This document shows, in pieces, positions 1 through 8,851 of a stretch of DNA of 38,371 bases. Made by a program: the position numbers and the translations under genes. The notes under the pieces are model-generated. The model saw only the letters and a program-made list of their open reading frames with translations, had not been told where the DNA came from and made no database searches. Position 1 is the stretch's first letter; every line of letters starts with the position of its first letter. Source of the DNA: an uncultured Alistipes sp. (GTDB lineage: Bacteria > Bacteroidota > Bacteroidia > Bacteroidales > Rikenellaceae); the NCBI GenBank assembly GCA_900546005.1, contig URBJ01000010.1, positions 1-38,371 on the forward strand, in the 5' to 3' direction.

Positions 1-70
1 TATATTTCAATAATTTCAAAGAACTATTTATCCACTTTTACGGGACAGTAATGAATTAAAATCTTTTATC

Positions 71-640
71 ATGAAAAAGTTTATTATTGCTACAGTAGCC
101 ATGTTGGCTATCGGAACCGCATCTTTTGCTCAGGGTTTCGGATGGGGTGTTAAAGCCGGATTGAACGTTTCGGGTATGAGTAATACGGACTTTAATGCCA
201 AAACGGGATTGACAGCCGGTGTTTTCGCCGATTATCGGTTCAACGACTGGTTCGGGGCATCGGCCGAGGTGTTGTTTTCTCGCGAGGGAGGTAAAATAAC
301 TGAAGGCGATTCGAAATTCATTAACAAATCGAACTATTTGAATATTCCGATTATGGCCAAATTCTATGTGCTCGATCAGTTGGCTTTCAACATCGGTATT
401 CAACCGGGTGTGTTCCTTTCTGCCAAGGCAAAAGTAAAAGACGAAGGTCAGGAATCTACTACTTCGATCGGTAAGGCTTATAAATCGGGTGATTTCGCGT
501 TCCCGGTTGGTGTAAGCTATGAGTTCTTCGGAAAATTGATTCTCGATGCCCGTTATAATATCGGTGTGGTTAACGTTGCCCATGGGGAAACGAAAATTCA
601 CAACAATGCGTTTGCCTTGAGTGTCGGCTATCGGTTCTAA
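71..640 (+). CDS. Small outer-membrane beta-barrel (porin family) protein
   Basis: A 189-residue secreted protein. It has a classical signal peptide (residues 1-20, ending SFA before QGFGWG) followed by alternating Gly/aromatic-rich strands such as GWGVKAGLN and GVFADYRFNDWFG. The C-terminus is YRF; a terminal aromatic is typical of substrates of the BAM outer-membrane insertion machinery. Size and pattern fit the eight-stranded PorT/OmpW-like 'outer membrane beta-barrel domain' proteins that are abundant in Bacteroidota, whose ligands are mostly unknown. The ATG at 71 is chosen because it directly precedes the signal peptide. It converges on the gene at 720-1709, with a hairpin between them. 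I can assign topology and location but no specific function. Confidence 0.85.
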   Translation: MKKFIIATVAMLAIGTASFAQGFGWGVKAGLNVSGMSNTDFNAKTGLTAGVFADYRFNDWFGASAEVLFSREGGKITEGDSKFINKSNYLNIPIMAKFYVLDQLAFNIGIQPGVFLSAKAKVKDEGQESTTSIGKAYKSGDFAFPVGVSYEFFGKLILDARYNIGVVNVAHGETKIHNNAFALSVGYRF

Positions 641-671
641 TCGCATAAATTATAAATATTAAATAAAAAAG

Positions 672-696
672 AGAGGGAGCTTACAAGGCTCCCTCT
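672..696 (-). terminator. Rho-independent terminator between convergent genes
   Basis: A perfect 9-bp stem (672-680 with 688-696) closes a 7-nt loop. Read on the minus strand, the hairpin is followed by a run of six T (the A-run at 665-670), so it best terminates the YhiM-like gene. It may also help end the convergent barrel gene. Confidence 0.75.
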
Positions 697-719
697 TCCT
701 GTATAAGAAGGTATGGTCT

Positions 720-1709
720 TTAGGCCTTGCTTCGGGTTTTGATTTGCAGGATGCCGGTCACGGCAAAAGCTGTGAGACAGATAGCCGCGAAGCCCAAGAA
801 CATACGGGCAGGAAACAGAAATTTCGCGTTGAGTTCGGCCTCTTCGAAGAGAAAGATACTCATAAGAAGAGAGATGATGAACAGAACGAATGGAAACAAC
901 GTGATCGAATCGGATCTCCGCTCATCGGTGTGTACCGGAACGATCGATGCCCCGATCGGAAAAGAGAGGCTCCAGCAGACGATGCCGCTTCCGATCAGAA
1001 GGAATCCGACAAAATCGTTCGGTTGTCCGTATTGCAGAGCGAATTGGAGAACGCCCCAAAGGATTGCGGCGAAGGCGATAAATCGGAGGTAGGTGTTCGG
1101 TTTTTGTCGGAGAACAGCCGCAAACGATACGAGCAGAGCCGTACATATACAGGCGATTGCCCCCATGATGTGTCCGGCGATGTAGAAGAAGCTGTCGGCA
1201 CTGTCGGAGAGCAGCAGAATGGTCCATGTCCAAGTGGCCAGAACGGGAAAGGCTGCGAATATTTCGAGCCACAGTTTTTGTTGCGAAGAAGAGTCGTCGT
1301 TTCGATCGGCGTCGGAGGCATCTGTTTTGCGGAAGCGGGCGACGGCGGTTGCTACCGTTGCCGTACTCCAGCAGGCAAAACCCAAACCGCAAACGAGGTG
1401 TCCGGCGATGAACTCTTCCGGAAGGGTTAACAGAACGATGCCGATGGCAAGCAGAATCAATGCCAGAACATAGCCTGTGACGGATAGGATTTTGTTGATG
1501 GCAGCGGTCCGCCGTATGTCGCATATTCCGGAAGAGGCCGGGAACAGGCTCCATACGAAGCAAAATACTCCTGTCGAAATTAGGGCTATCCCGGAGAGTG
1601 TTTTGGCGATTTCGTCGTCACGGGAGAGCAGGCAGATGCCGTAACCGATACAGAAGAGAACGGCAAGGACCAGAATAGTTCTGAACCAAGTGGTTGTTTC
1701 GAGTTTCAT
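720..1709 (-). CDS. YhiM-like (DUF2776) polytopic inner-membrane protein
   Basis: A 329-residue protein with about ten transmembrane helices. It resembles E. coli YhiM (DUF2776, about 350 residues, linked to acid resistance) in the recurring blocks EFIAGHLVCGLGFACWST, FFYIAGHIMGAIACICTAL and FLFPARMFLGFAAICLTAF. The protein looks like five repeats of a two-helix unit in which the second helix starts with (I/F)xAGHxxxGxxxxC or a degenerate form. The start is set at the ATG at 1709 because it gives a short N-terminus leading straight into helix 1, as in YhiM. An in-frame ATG at 1745 and a TTG at 1751 would add 12-14 polar residues. The family match is from memory of motif layout, and the biochemical role is unknown. 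It is probably a single-gene unit. Confidence 0.7.
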   Translation of the reverse strand: MKLETTTWFRTILVLAVLFCIGYGICLLSRDDEIAKTLSGIALISTGVFCFVWSLFPASSGICDIRRTAAINKILSVTGYVLALILLAIGIVLLTLPEEFIAGHLVCGLGFACWSTATVATAVARFRKTDASDADRNDDSSSQQKLWLEIFAAFPVLATWTWTILLLSDSADSFFYIAGHIMGAIACICTALLVSFAAVLRQKPNTYLRFIAFAAILWGVLQFALQYGQPNDFVGFLLIGSGIVCWSLSFPIGASIVPVHTDERRSDSITLFPFVLFIISLLMSIFLFEEAELNAKFLFPARMFLGFAAICLTAFAVTGILQIKTRSKA

Positions 1710-2067
1710 AGCGCTGAATTTTTTGTTTTTTACATTCGTTCGCATTATCAAAAACTGCGCCTGACCGGCCGAACTATCCTAAAAAAAGCACGATGTGCAG
1801 GCCAAAAGATTACGCATCGATGCCGGGAAATTCTCTTGGGGCAGACGCGGAGTGAAAAGGATCGATGGATATGCGGCAAATCCTTGTTTCAAGCCTGTAA
1901 GTGGCTGTATCGAGGAATGTCTATGAGGTAAAATCGGTAAAAAACGGCGATTCGTCGACAAAACCCGGGTGTAAGTATATTTTAGTTGACGTACGGAAAA
2001 TGAAATAGTACGTTTGCATACGAAATGTATCATAATACGAACGGATATGACAAATCAATCGGGGAAA
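1710..2067. other. Intergenic region between divergent genes
   Basis: About 360 bases separate the YhiM-like gene (minus) from the efflux operon (plus). The right end holds the efflux-operon promoter, described separately. No convincing -7 box is seen for the minus-strand gene. The only ORF inside (minus strand, 1779-2033) looks spurious. Confidence 0.6.
1986..2016 (+). promoter_or_regulatory. Bacteroidota-type promoter of the efflux operon
   Basis: A -33 TTG (1986-1988), exactly 20 bases, then TACGTTTG (2009-2016) match the Bacteroidota consensus TTG-N19-21-TAnnTTTG. Transcription would begin near 2022. This rules out the in-frame TTG at 2014 as the start of the TolC-like gene. Confidence 0.75.
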
Positions 2068-3387
2068 ATGAAACGGATTGCGGCGGTCGGACTGATGTCG
2101 TTTTTCAGCGTGGCGTTGAACGGACAGGCGACGCAGGGAAGCTGGTCATTGCGTCAGTGCATCGACTATGCGAGGAGCAACAACATTCAGGTTCAGACGA
2201 CGCAGATCGCGCAAGAGAGTGCGGCCGAAGATCTGGCTCAGGCCAAAGCACAGCGTTTGCCTTCGCTGAGCTTTTCGACATCGCAGAATCTCGTGAATCA
2301 GAAACAGCAGCAGGAAGACGGCAGTTATGAGGCCAACGGAACCTACTCCGGGAACTACGCGTTGAATGCAGGGGTAACTCTTTACAACGGAGGGAAGCTC
2401 ACCAACTCGCTCAAACAGCAGGAGGTTGTCGGAAAGAGTGCCCAGTATCAGGTATATATGGCAATGAACGATATAGAGATTGCCGTGACTCAGGCCTACC
2501 TGAATATTCTGTACGCCAACGAGAATGTAAAGATCAACCGTCAAAACGTAGAGTCCTCGGCGGCTCAGTTGGAACGGTCTAAGGCGTTGCTCGAGGCCGG
2601 CTCGATCGCGCCGAGCGACTATGCGCAGATGGAGTCGCAGTACAGCAGCGACAAGTATCAGCTGACCGTTAGCGAAACCACACTTTCTCAAGATATATTG
2701 ACGTTGAAGCAGCTGCTCGAGCTGGGGTTGAACGAACATTTCGAGGTGGAGTTTCCCGATCTGGACAGTACCGACGTGTTGGTCGAAATTCCGGCTTTGG
2801 CCGATGTGTACGCCCGGGCTTTGGAGGTGATGCCGGAGGTGGAGAACAGTCGGCTGAATATCGAGTCGTCGCAGTTGGGCGAAAAGATAGCTGCCAGCGA
2901 AGCGCTGCCGTCGATCACCGCCAGTGCGGCCGTGGGTACGGGAAATATCTCCGGAACGAATTACTCGTTCTACAATCAGTTGAACAACCAGTTGAATGAA
3001 AATATAGGTGTGACGTTGAGCGTGCCGATTTTCAATCGCCGTCAGGCCAAAACGTCGATTGCCAAAGCCCGGCTCCAGACCCGACAGGCCGAATTGGATT
3101 ATACCAATATGGAGAAGGAGCTGCTCCGGACGATTGAATCGTTGTATCAGGATGCGGTCTCGGCCCAGAGCCGTTATATTGCAGCCAATGATCAGGTCAA
3201 ATCGGCCGCGATCAGCTACAATCTGGTATTGGAGCAGTTCAATGCCGGTATGAAAAACACGGTCGACCTGTTGACCCAGAAGAACGAATATCTTGCTTCA
3301 CAACAGGAGCAGATTCAGGCAAAATATCAGGCGGTTCTGTCGATCAAGTTGTTGAATTTCTATCAAAACGAACCGATCACCTTATAA
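2068..3387 (+). CDS. TolC-family outer-membrane efflux channel
   Basis: A 439-residue outer-membrane channel protein. The signal peptide (MKRIAAVGLMSFFSVALNGQA) is followed by two OEP repeats of the TolC family: helix pairs near residues 30-230 and 245-435, with the typical opening WSLRQCIDYARSNNIQV and long Gln/Ala-rich coiled coils such as QAEIDYTN-type segments. It should form the trimeric outer-membrane duct for the ABC pump encoded just downstream. The ATG at 2068 gives a compact signal peptide; the in-frame ATG at 2047 would add seven residues, and upstream starts overlap the promoter. It is the first gene of the operon, 31 bases before the adaptor gene. Confidence 0.92.
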   Translation: MKRIAAVGLMSFFSVALNGQATQGSWSLRQCIDYARSNNIQVQTTQIAQESAAEDLAQAKAQRLPSLSFSTSQNLVNQKQQQEDGSYEANGTYSGNYALNAGVTLYNGGKLTNSLKQQEVVGKSAQYQVYMAMNDIEIAVTQAYLNILYANENVKINRQNVESSAAQLERSKALLEAGSIAPSDYAQMESQYSSDKYQLTVSETTLSQDILTLKQLLELGLNEHFEVEFPDLDSTDVLVEIPALADVYARALEVMPEVENSRLNIESSQLGEKIAASEALPSITASAAVGTGNISGTNYSFYNQLNNQLNENIGVTLSVPIFNRRQAKTSIAKARLQTRQAELDYTNMEKELLRTIESLYQDAVSAQSRYIAANDQVKSAAISYNLVLEQFNAGMKNTVDLLTQKNEYLASQQEQIQAKYQAVLSIKLLNFYQNEPITL

Positions 3388-3418
3388 TTCAGTAAAAAAA
3401 CAATTAAAAAAACGCGAT

Positions 3419-4597
3419 ATGAAAACAGTGAAGAAAATTCTGATTCCGGTGCTGGTGGTGTTTGTGATCGCCGTAGGTATCTACCTGTTCGCCACCCGAT
3501 CGAAGGCCCCGCAAAAGATGAGCTACAAGACGACCGAGGTACGTCGTGGGTCGATTGTGAATACCGTGACCGCCACGGGAACGATCGAACCGATCATTCA
3601 GGTGGAGGTGGGTACTCAGGTATCCGGTATCATCGAAAATATCTACGTGGATTATAATTCGATCGTCAAAGAGGGCCAGATCATCGCGGAACTCGACCGG
3701 ACGACGTTGGAGGCCGAACTCGAGTCGAGTACGGCAACCTTGGAGGCCAATAAGACGGAGTATGAGTATCAGGAGAAGAACTTCAATCGGATCAAGGGTC
3801 TGCACGAGAAAAACATGGTCAGCGACACGGATTACGAGACGGCCGAGTATCAGTACAAGACGGCGAAAAGCAACTACGAAAAGTCCCAGTCGGATATGAC
3901 ACGAGTACGTCAGAATCTGGCTTATGCGACGATCACGTCGCCGATCGACGGAGTGGTGATCGACCGTGAGGTCGAAGAGGGACAGACTGTGGCTTCGAGC
4001 TTCAATACCCCTACCCTGTTTACCATAGCGAACGACTTGCGCCAGATGCGTGTGATTGCAGACGTGGACGAAGCCGATATCGGAGTGGTAAAGGAGGGCC
4101 AGAAAGCCATGTTTACCGTCGATGCCTTCCCCGAAGATCAATTTAACGGTACGGTGACGCAGGTTCGTCTGCAACCGACTACCGAATCGAATGTCGTAAC
4201 TTATGAGGTGGTTGTAGATGCGCCCAACCCCGACTTGAAACTGAAACCGGGTTTGACGGCCAACCTGACGATCTATACGATGCAGAAAGACAGTGTACTG
4301 GTTGTTCCGTTGCGGGCGCTGCGGTTTACCCCCGAGGGAGTCGATACACCCACCACTGATTCGGTCGATGCCAAGCTGAAAACCCTTTGGGTTCCGTCGG
4401 CATCGGGTCCTCAGCCCAAGCAGGTCACCGTGGGAAGCAACGATGGTATCTTTGCGGAGGTGAGCGGTCCGATCAAGGAGGGAGATCAGATTATCACGGC
4501 AGTCGATTTGGGAGTGCCTTCGGTTTCCGATTCGCAGCAAGAGTCCAATCCGTTTATGCCGGGTCCTCCGGATCGAGACAAGAACAAGAAGAAATAG
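3419..4597 (+). CDS. HlyD/MacA-type periplasmic adaptor subunit
   Basis: A 392-residue membrane-fusion protein linking the inner-membrane ABC permease to the TolC-like channel. Residues 5-25 form an uncleaved N-terminal membrane anchor (KILIPVLVVFVIAVGIYLF). A biotinyl-lipoyl-like half follows (VTATGTIEPIIQVEVGTQVSG), then an alpha-helical hairpin (residues about 100-165). The second lipoyl half contains TITSPIDGVVIDREVEEGQ, and a beta-barrel domain and membrane-proximal domain follow. The charged tail (DRDKNKKK) is unusual but short. The length matches MacA-like adaptors. It lies between the channel and ATPase genes, the standard tripartite order. Substrate is unknown. Confidence 0.93.
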   Translation: MKTVKKILIPVLVVFVIAVGIYLFATRSKAPQKMSYKTTEVRRGSIVNTVTATGTIEPIIQVEVGTQVSGIIENIYVDYNSIVKEGQIIAELDRTTLEAELESSTATLEANKTEYEYQEKNFNRIKGLHEKNMVSDTDYETAEYQYKTAKSNYEKSQSDMTRVRQNLAYATITSPIDGVVIDREVEEGQTVASSFNTPTLFTIANDLRQMRVIADVDEADIGVVKEGQKAMFTVDAFPEDQFNGTVTQVRLQPTTESNVVTYEVVVDAPNPDLKLKPGLTANLTIYTMQKDSVLVVPLRALRFTPEGVDTPTTDSVDAKLKTLWVPSASGPQPKQVTVGSNDGIFAEVSGPIKEGDQIITAVDLGVPSVSDSQQESNPFMPGPPDRDKNKKK

Positions 4598-4625
4598 AGG
4601 GAATCGTTAAGAGAAAGAGAGAATC

Positions 4626-5372
4626 ATGGATAATTATATTATACGTGTCGAGAACCTCAGACGGGATTTTGTCGTGGGAGACGAGACGGTACATGCGTTG
4701 CGGGGAGTCTCGTTCCGCATACGCAAGGGAGAGTTCGTGACGATCATGGGTACCAGTGGATCGGGGAAGTCGACGCTGTTGAATCTGCTCGGATGTCTCG
4801 ATACTCCTACTTCGGGTGAGTACTATCTGGATGGGTTTTCGGTACAGAAGATGAGCCACAATGAGCGGGCTACACTGCGGAATCGGAAGATCGGATTCGT
4901 ATTCCAGTCCTACAATCTGTTGCCCAAAACGACGGCACTCGAGAATGTGGAGCTGCCGCTTTTCTACAACTCCGAGGTGTCGGCCCGGGAGCGTCATCGT
5001 CGTGCCGAGCAGGCATTGATCGAAGTGGGGCTGGCCGATCGGATTCATCACCGCTCGAATCAGATGTCCGGTGGTCAGCAGCAGCGTGTGGCAATCGCTC
5101 GGGCATTGGTTAACAATCCCGTGATGATTTTGGCGGACGAGGCGACCGGAAACCTCGATACGCGAACTTCGTTCGAAATCCTTACGCTGTTTCAGAAGTT
5201 GTATAACGAAGGTCGTACGATCGTGTTCGTTACCCACAACCCCGAGATCGCACAGTTCAGTAGCCGCAATATCGTTCTGCGGGACGGTAAGATTACGGAA
5301 GACACCCCGAATACGAACGTGAAGTCGGCCAAAGAGGTGCTCGATACGCTTCCCGTAGATAACGGATTATAA
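4626..5372 (+). CDS. MacB-type ABC transporter ATP-binding protein
   Basis: A 248-residue cytoplasmic nucleotide-binding subunit of the MacB/LolD class. Visible motifs are Walker A GTSGSGKST (residues 42-50), the Q-loop at Q94 (FVFQSYNLLP), the signature MSGGQQQRVAIARAL (147-161), Walker B ILADEATGNLD (168-178) and the H-loop His in VTHNPE (about 204). In many Bacteroidota the ATPase and permease are separate polypeptides rather than fused as in E. coli MacB, and that is the case here. It lies 28 bases after the adaptor and 14 bases before the permease, so co-transcription is near certain. ATP hydrolysis would drive mechanotransmission rather than transport through the membrane domain. Confidence 0.95.
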   Translation: MDNYIIRVENLRRDFVVGDETVHALRGVSFRIRKGEFVTIMGTSGSGKSTLLNLLGCLDTPTSGEYYLDGFSVQKMSHNERATLRNRKIGFVFQSYNLLPKTTALENVELPLFYNSEVSARERHRRAEQALIEVGLADRIHHRSNQMSGGQQQRVAIARALVNNPVMILADEATGNLDTRTSFEILTLFQKLYNEGRTIVFVTHNPEIAQFSSRNIVLRDGKITEDTPNTNVKSAKEVLDTLPVDNGL

Positions 5373-5386
5373 TTAAGGACGAGATT

Positions 5387-6607
5387 ATGAACTATAAAAA
5401 TCTGATAAAGGTTGCGCTCAAGGCGCTTTCCAACAACAAGTTTCGAGGGTTTCTGACGATGCTCGGCATCATCATCGGCGTAGGTTCGGTCATTGCGATG
5501 TTGGCGATCGGTCAGGGGTCGAAGCGCAGCATCCGGGAACAGATCTCGGAGATGGGCTCGAACATGATCATGATTCATCCGGGGACTGGACGTTTCGGTG
5601 GCGTGCGGCAGAGTGCCAGCAGCATGCAGACGCTCAAGATCGAAGACTACAAGACGATCATCAACGAATCCTCCTACATCAGTGCCTGTTCGCCGTCGGT
5701 CAACAGCAGCGGTCAGGCGATCTATGGTGCGAACAACACTCCGACTACCATCTACGGAATCAATCAGGACTATATGGATATCCGTAAATATACGGTCAGC
5801 GAAGGAGAGATGTTTACCAATCAGGATGTGGCACGTGCCGCAAAGGTGTGTGTGGTGGGACAAACCATTGTCGATAACCTTTTCCCGAATGGAGAGGATC
5901 CGCTCGGAAAGACCATTCGGTTCGGAAAGATTCCGTTTAAAATCATTGGAGTGTTGACCTCGAAAGGTTATAACTCGATGGGTATGGATCAGGACGATTT
6001 GATTCTGGCTCCCTACACGACCGTGCAGAAACGTATCTTGGCGATCACTTATCTTCAGGGTATTTTTGCCTCGGCTGTAACTGAGGAGCTCTCCGACAAG
6101 GCGATCGATGAACTGACGGCTATCTTGCGGCAAAATCACAATATCCGGCCCGGAGAGGAAGATGATTTCAATATCCGTTCTCAGGAGGAGCTGAGTTCGA
6201 TGATGAGTTCAACTTCGGATCTTATGACTGTGCTTTTGGCCTGTATTGCGGGAATTTCGCTGTTGGTCGGAGGTATCGGTATTATGAACATCATGTACGT
6301 TTCGGTAACGGAGCGGACGCGTGAGATCGGTCTGCGGATGTCGATCGGAGCCAAAGGCCGCCATATTCTGTGGCAATTCCTGATCGAAGCGGTGATCATC
6401 AGTGTTGTGGGAGGCATCATCGGAGTACTTCTGGGAATCGGTGCTGCTGCGGCCATCAAATACATTGCCGGCTGGCCCGTATTCGTTCAGCCCTATTCGG
6501 TGATCCTCTCGTTTGCCGTATGTACCGTGACCGGAATATTCTTCGGATGGTATCCGGCCAAAAAGGCGTCGAATCTCGATCCGATCGAGGCGATTCGGTA
6601 CGAATAG
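5387..6607 (+). CDS. MacB/FtsX-type ABC permease
   Basis: A 406-residue inner-membrane subunit of the export pump. TM1 (residues about 20-42, with MLGIIIGVGSVIAMLAIGQG) is followed by a large periplasmic MacB_PCD domain (about 45-265). Three C-terminal helices of the FtsX domain come next, with the conserved GGIGIMNIMYVSVTERTREI and a final FGWYPAKKASNLDPIEAIRYE, the standard MacB ending. Together with the ATPase, adaptor and TolC-like channel it should form a MacAB-TolC-like complex that expels a periplasmic substrate (antimicrobial peptide, lipid or siderophore-like molecule). The sequence does not say which. Confidence 0.94.
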   Translation: MNYKNLIKVALKALSNNKFRGFLTMLGIIIGVGSVIAMLAIGQGSKRSIREQISEMGSNMIMIHPGTGRFGGVRQSASSMQTLKIEDYKTIINESSYISACSPSVNSSGQAIYGANNTPTTIYGINQDYMDIRKYTVSEGEMFTNQDVARAAKVCVVGQTIVDNLFPNGEDPLGKTIRFGKIPFKIIGVLTSKGYNSMGMDQDDLILAPYTTVQKRILAITYLQGIFASAVTEELSDKAIDELTAILRQNHNIRPGEEDDFNIRSQEELSSMMSSTSDLMTVLLACIAGISLLVGGIGIMNIMYVSVTERTREIGLRMSIGAKGRHILWQFLIEAVIISVVGGIIGVLLGIGAAAAIKYIAGWPVFVQPYSVILSFAVCTVTGIFFGWYPAKKASNLDPIEAIRYE

Positions 6608-6652
6608 TGACGAAAATCGAATAAAAACATTTAAATTTACCGGAGAAAAGTT

Positions 6653-7723
6653 ATGGTTATGTCTCAAAATAGAGTCAATTCCGTTTTTCAGGTGGTGATC
6701 CATACGATCGCGTGGGTACTGATGTTCCTCTCGCCGATCTTCTTCTCCTACATGAGAAACGAGACTTTCTCTTGGATCCGTTATCTGGACTTTTGTGTCA
6801 ATCCGGTATCGTTTATGTCGGTCTTTTACATCAACTATTGTTGGTTGATCGACCGCCAGCTCTTCGGAAAGCACATTGCCCGATTTATCGTGATGAATCT
6901 GGTGCTGATCGCGATATTTGTGTTGATCCAGCACGGGTGGCACGGGCTTTTCCGAAACTTCTTTGAAGAGGCACAACCCGAGCCGAAAAATCGACATGCT
7001 GCACGAACCGAACTCTTCTTGGTCTTTATCTTTCTGTGGAATGCCATATTGTTGGGGCTGACGGTTGCATTGAGTGTTGCCATCAAGATGACGGCCAACT
7101 GGTATCACGTGGAAAATGAGAAGCGCGAAATCGAGAAGGAGCGGACACAGGCCGAACTGAAGAATCTGAAGAACCAGCTGAATCCGCACTTTCTGTTCAA
7201 TACACTCAATAGCATTTATGCCCTGATTCAGGTGAATCCACAGCAGGCCCAATATGCCGTGCACAGCCTGAGCCACATGTTGCGTTATGTGCTCTATGAA
7301 AACAACCAGAATTTCATCTCGCTCGATAAGGAGTTTGCTTTCATGCGGAATTATGTCGAGCTGATGAGTTTGCGGCTCGCTTCGGATCGGGTGCATCTGA
7401 AGATCGACATTCCTGAAGACGGTATGGGCTATATGGTCGCTCCGCTGTTGTTTATCACGCTGATCGAAAATGCGTTCAAGCACGGTATCAGTCCCTCGGA
7501 AGAGTCGTTTATCAACATCTCGTTCCGGATTGCGGAGTCGGATACCCTGATCTGTACCATAGAGAACAGCTATTTCCCCAAGACGGACAACGATCGCAGC
7601 GGATCGGGCATCGGATTGGCAAATTTGCGGAAGCGGCTCAACCTGATCTATCCGAACCGGCATATCCTGCGGACCGATCGGATGGGAGATCGATATGTTT
7701 CTCAGTTGGTTATAAATCTTTAA
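6653..7723 (+). CDS. LytS-type sensor histidine kinase (His_kinase family)
   Basis: A 356-residue membrane sensor kinase. Four predicted helices occupy residues about 10-150, with almost no extracytoplasmic loop, so it probably senses a membrane event. A short coiled coil (YHVENEKREIEKERTQAELKN) leads to the His_kinase domain with LNPHFLFNTLNSIYALI, in which His179 is the likely phosphoacceptor. The ATPase part has the N-box ENAFKHGIS and the G-box GSGIGLANLRKRL. In Bacteroidota such kinases pair with LytTR regulators, and one follows 5 bases downstream. The pair sits at the end of the efflux operon, 45 bases after the permease, suggesting it controls the pump. ATG at 6653 or 6659 are both possible starts. 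Confidence 0.93.
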   Translation: MVMSQNRVNSVFQVVIHTIAWVLMFLSPIFFSYMRNETFSWIRYLDFCVNPVSFMSVFYINYCWLIDRQLFGKHIARFIVMNLVLIAIFVLIQHGWHGLFRNFFEEAQPEPKNRHAARTELFLVFIFLWNAILLGLTVALSVAIKMTANWYHVENEKREIEKERTQAELKNLKNQLNPHFLFNTLNSIYALIQVNPQQAQYAVHSLSHMLRYVLYENNQNFISLDKEFAFMRNYVELMSLRLASDRVHLKIDIPEDGMGYMVAPLLFITLIENAFKHGISPSEESFINISFRIAESDTLICTIENSYFPKTDNDRSGSGIGLANLRKRLNLIYPNRHILRTDRMGDRYVSQLVINL

Positions 7724-7728
7724 CGCGT

Positions 7729-8454
7729 ATGGTGATCGAATCGCTTGTAGTGGATGATGAACCGTTGGCCCGCGATCTGTTGGCCGGTTATGTCAAACAG
7801 ACTCCGTTTTTGCACTTGGCCGGAGCGAGTTCGAGTGCGGTGGAGGCTCTCTCCGTGCTGCAACAGGAGAAGATCGATCTGCTCTTCCTCGATATACAGA
7901 TGCCCCAGCTGAACGGTCTCGAACTGTCGCGCATGGTTGGCGACCGTACCCGTGTGGTGTTCACTACGGCGTTCGAGCAGTATGCCTTGGAGGGTTTTCG
8001 CGTCGATGCGTTGGATTATCTGCTCAAACCGATCAGCTATGCGGAGTTTCTGCGTGCGGCGAATAAGGCGTTGCGCTATTTTGAGCAGCAGCAGGCTGTC
8101 GCACCTGCAACCGATGGGGTGGGTATGGCGCATTCGATTTTTGTCAGGACCGATTACAAGATGGTTCAGCTGCATCTGGATCAGATCCTCTATGTCGAAA
8201 GCCTGAAGGATTATGTGAAGATCCACACCGAGACGGGCGAATCCGTCATGACGTTGATGAGCATGCGATCCATCGAGGAGAATCTGCCTCCGACTCGCTT
8301 TGTTCGGGTTCACCGTTCGTTTATTGTCAACGTGGACAAGATTCGGACGATCGAGCGCAACCGAATTGTTTTCGGGAAGGTGTACATTCCGATTTCGGAC
8401 TCCTATCGCGAGCACTTCATGGAGGTGTTGTCTCGTCGTTCGCTGATTTTATAG
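7729..8454 (+). CDS. LytTR-family response regulator
   Basis: A 241-residue two-component regulator. The receiver domain (residues 1-120) has the acidic pocket DDEP, the phosphoacceptor Asp55 in LFLDIQMP, the conserved Thr in VVFTTAFEQYA and Lys in YLLKPIS. A linker leads to a C-terminal LytTR DNA-binding domain (about 140-238) with VESLKDYVKIHT and FVRVHRSFIVNVDKI. LytTR proteins bind direct repeats upstream of target genes. The likely partner is the LytS-type kinase ending 5 bases upstream. I could not identify a matching repeat pair upstream of the efflux operon by eye. Confidence 0.95.
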   Translation: MVIESLVVDDEPLARDLLAGYVKQTPFLHLAGASSSAVEALSVLQQEKIDLLFLDIQMPQLNGLELSRMVGDRTRVVFTTAFEQYALEGFRVDALDYLLKPISYAEFLRAANKALRYFEQQQAVAPATDGVGMAHSIFVRTDYKMVQLHLDQILYVESLKDYVKIHTETGESVMTLMSMRSIEENLPPTRFVRVHRSFIVNVDKIRTIERNRIVFGKVYIPISDSYREHFMEVLSRRSLIL

Positions 8455-8518
8455 AGGAAAATAGAGGCGAAAATTCTTGAAAAATCGGTATCTTGCGCCG
8501 GTTTTATAAAAAGAAAAT

Positions 8519-8782
8519 ATGGGAGCAAAAAGTATTGAGTACATACCGCAAGGTGGCGTATGTTCGAAATTGATTCGATTGACGGTCGAAGACGGTAAAG
8601 TAACCGAAGCGTCGTTTATCGGAGGGTGTCATGGCAATACGCAGGGTGTGTGTGCCTTGATCAAGGGAATGCCGGCGGAAGAGGTTATTCACCGCTTGAA
8701 AGGAATAGACTGTAAGGGTAAGGGGACTTCGTGCCCCGATCAGTTGGCACGGGGTCTGGAACAGCTGATGGCGGAAAAGTAG
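8519..8782 (+). CDS. TSCPD-domain protein (TIGR03905-like)
   Basis: An 87-residue cytoplasmic protein of the small stand-alone TSCPD family. It contains Cys residues in GGVCSKLI, GGCHGNTQGVCALIKG and DCKGKGTSCPDQLARGL. TSCPD modules also occur at the C-terminus of class II ribonucleotide reductases, where the cysteines bind metal or shuttle electrons. The role of the short form is not established. The length is typical. It lies 64 bases after the response regulator and could be separately transcribed; a weak -7-like TATCTTG occurs at 8489-8495. It ends in a strong terminator and converges on the iron-uptake operon. Confidence 0.85.
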   Translation: MGAKSIEYIPQGGVCSKLIRLTVEDGKVTEASFIGGCHGNTQGVCALIKGMPAEEVIHRLKGIDCKGKGTSCPDQLARGLEQLMAEK

Positions 8783-8809
8783 AACTGCTGTCGTTGTCGG
8801 ACAAAAACG

Positions 8810-8851
8810 AGCGGCGGAAGAAGATTAAGGTCTTTTTCCGTCGCTTTTTTT
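8810..8851 (+). terminator. Strong rho-independent terminator after the TSCPD gene
   Basis: A 15-bp stem with two G-U pairs (8810-8824 with 8831-8845), a 6-nt loop, and a T-run at 8845-8851. Its right two-thirds lies inside the 3' end of the convergent FeoB-associated gene. Confidence 0.85.

Noticed and set aside
1779..2033. Minus-strand ORF of 84 codons between the YhiM-like gene and the efflux operon
   Set aside because: It covers the efflux promoter, has no recognisable domain, and its composition does not resemble a signal peptide or small membrane protein.
3404..4540. Minus-strand ORF of 378 codons antisense to the HlyD-type adaptor
   Set aside because: Low-complexity, Arg/His-rich translation, no domain; the sense protein is a clear adaptor.
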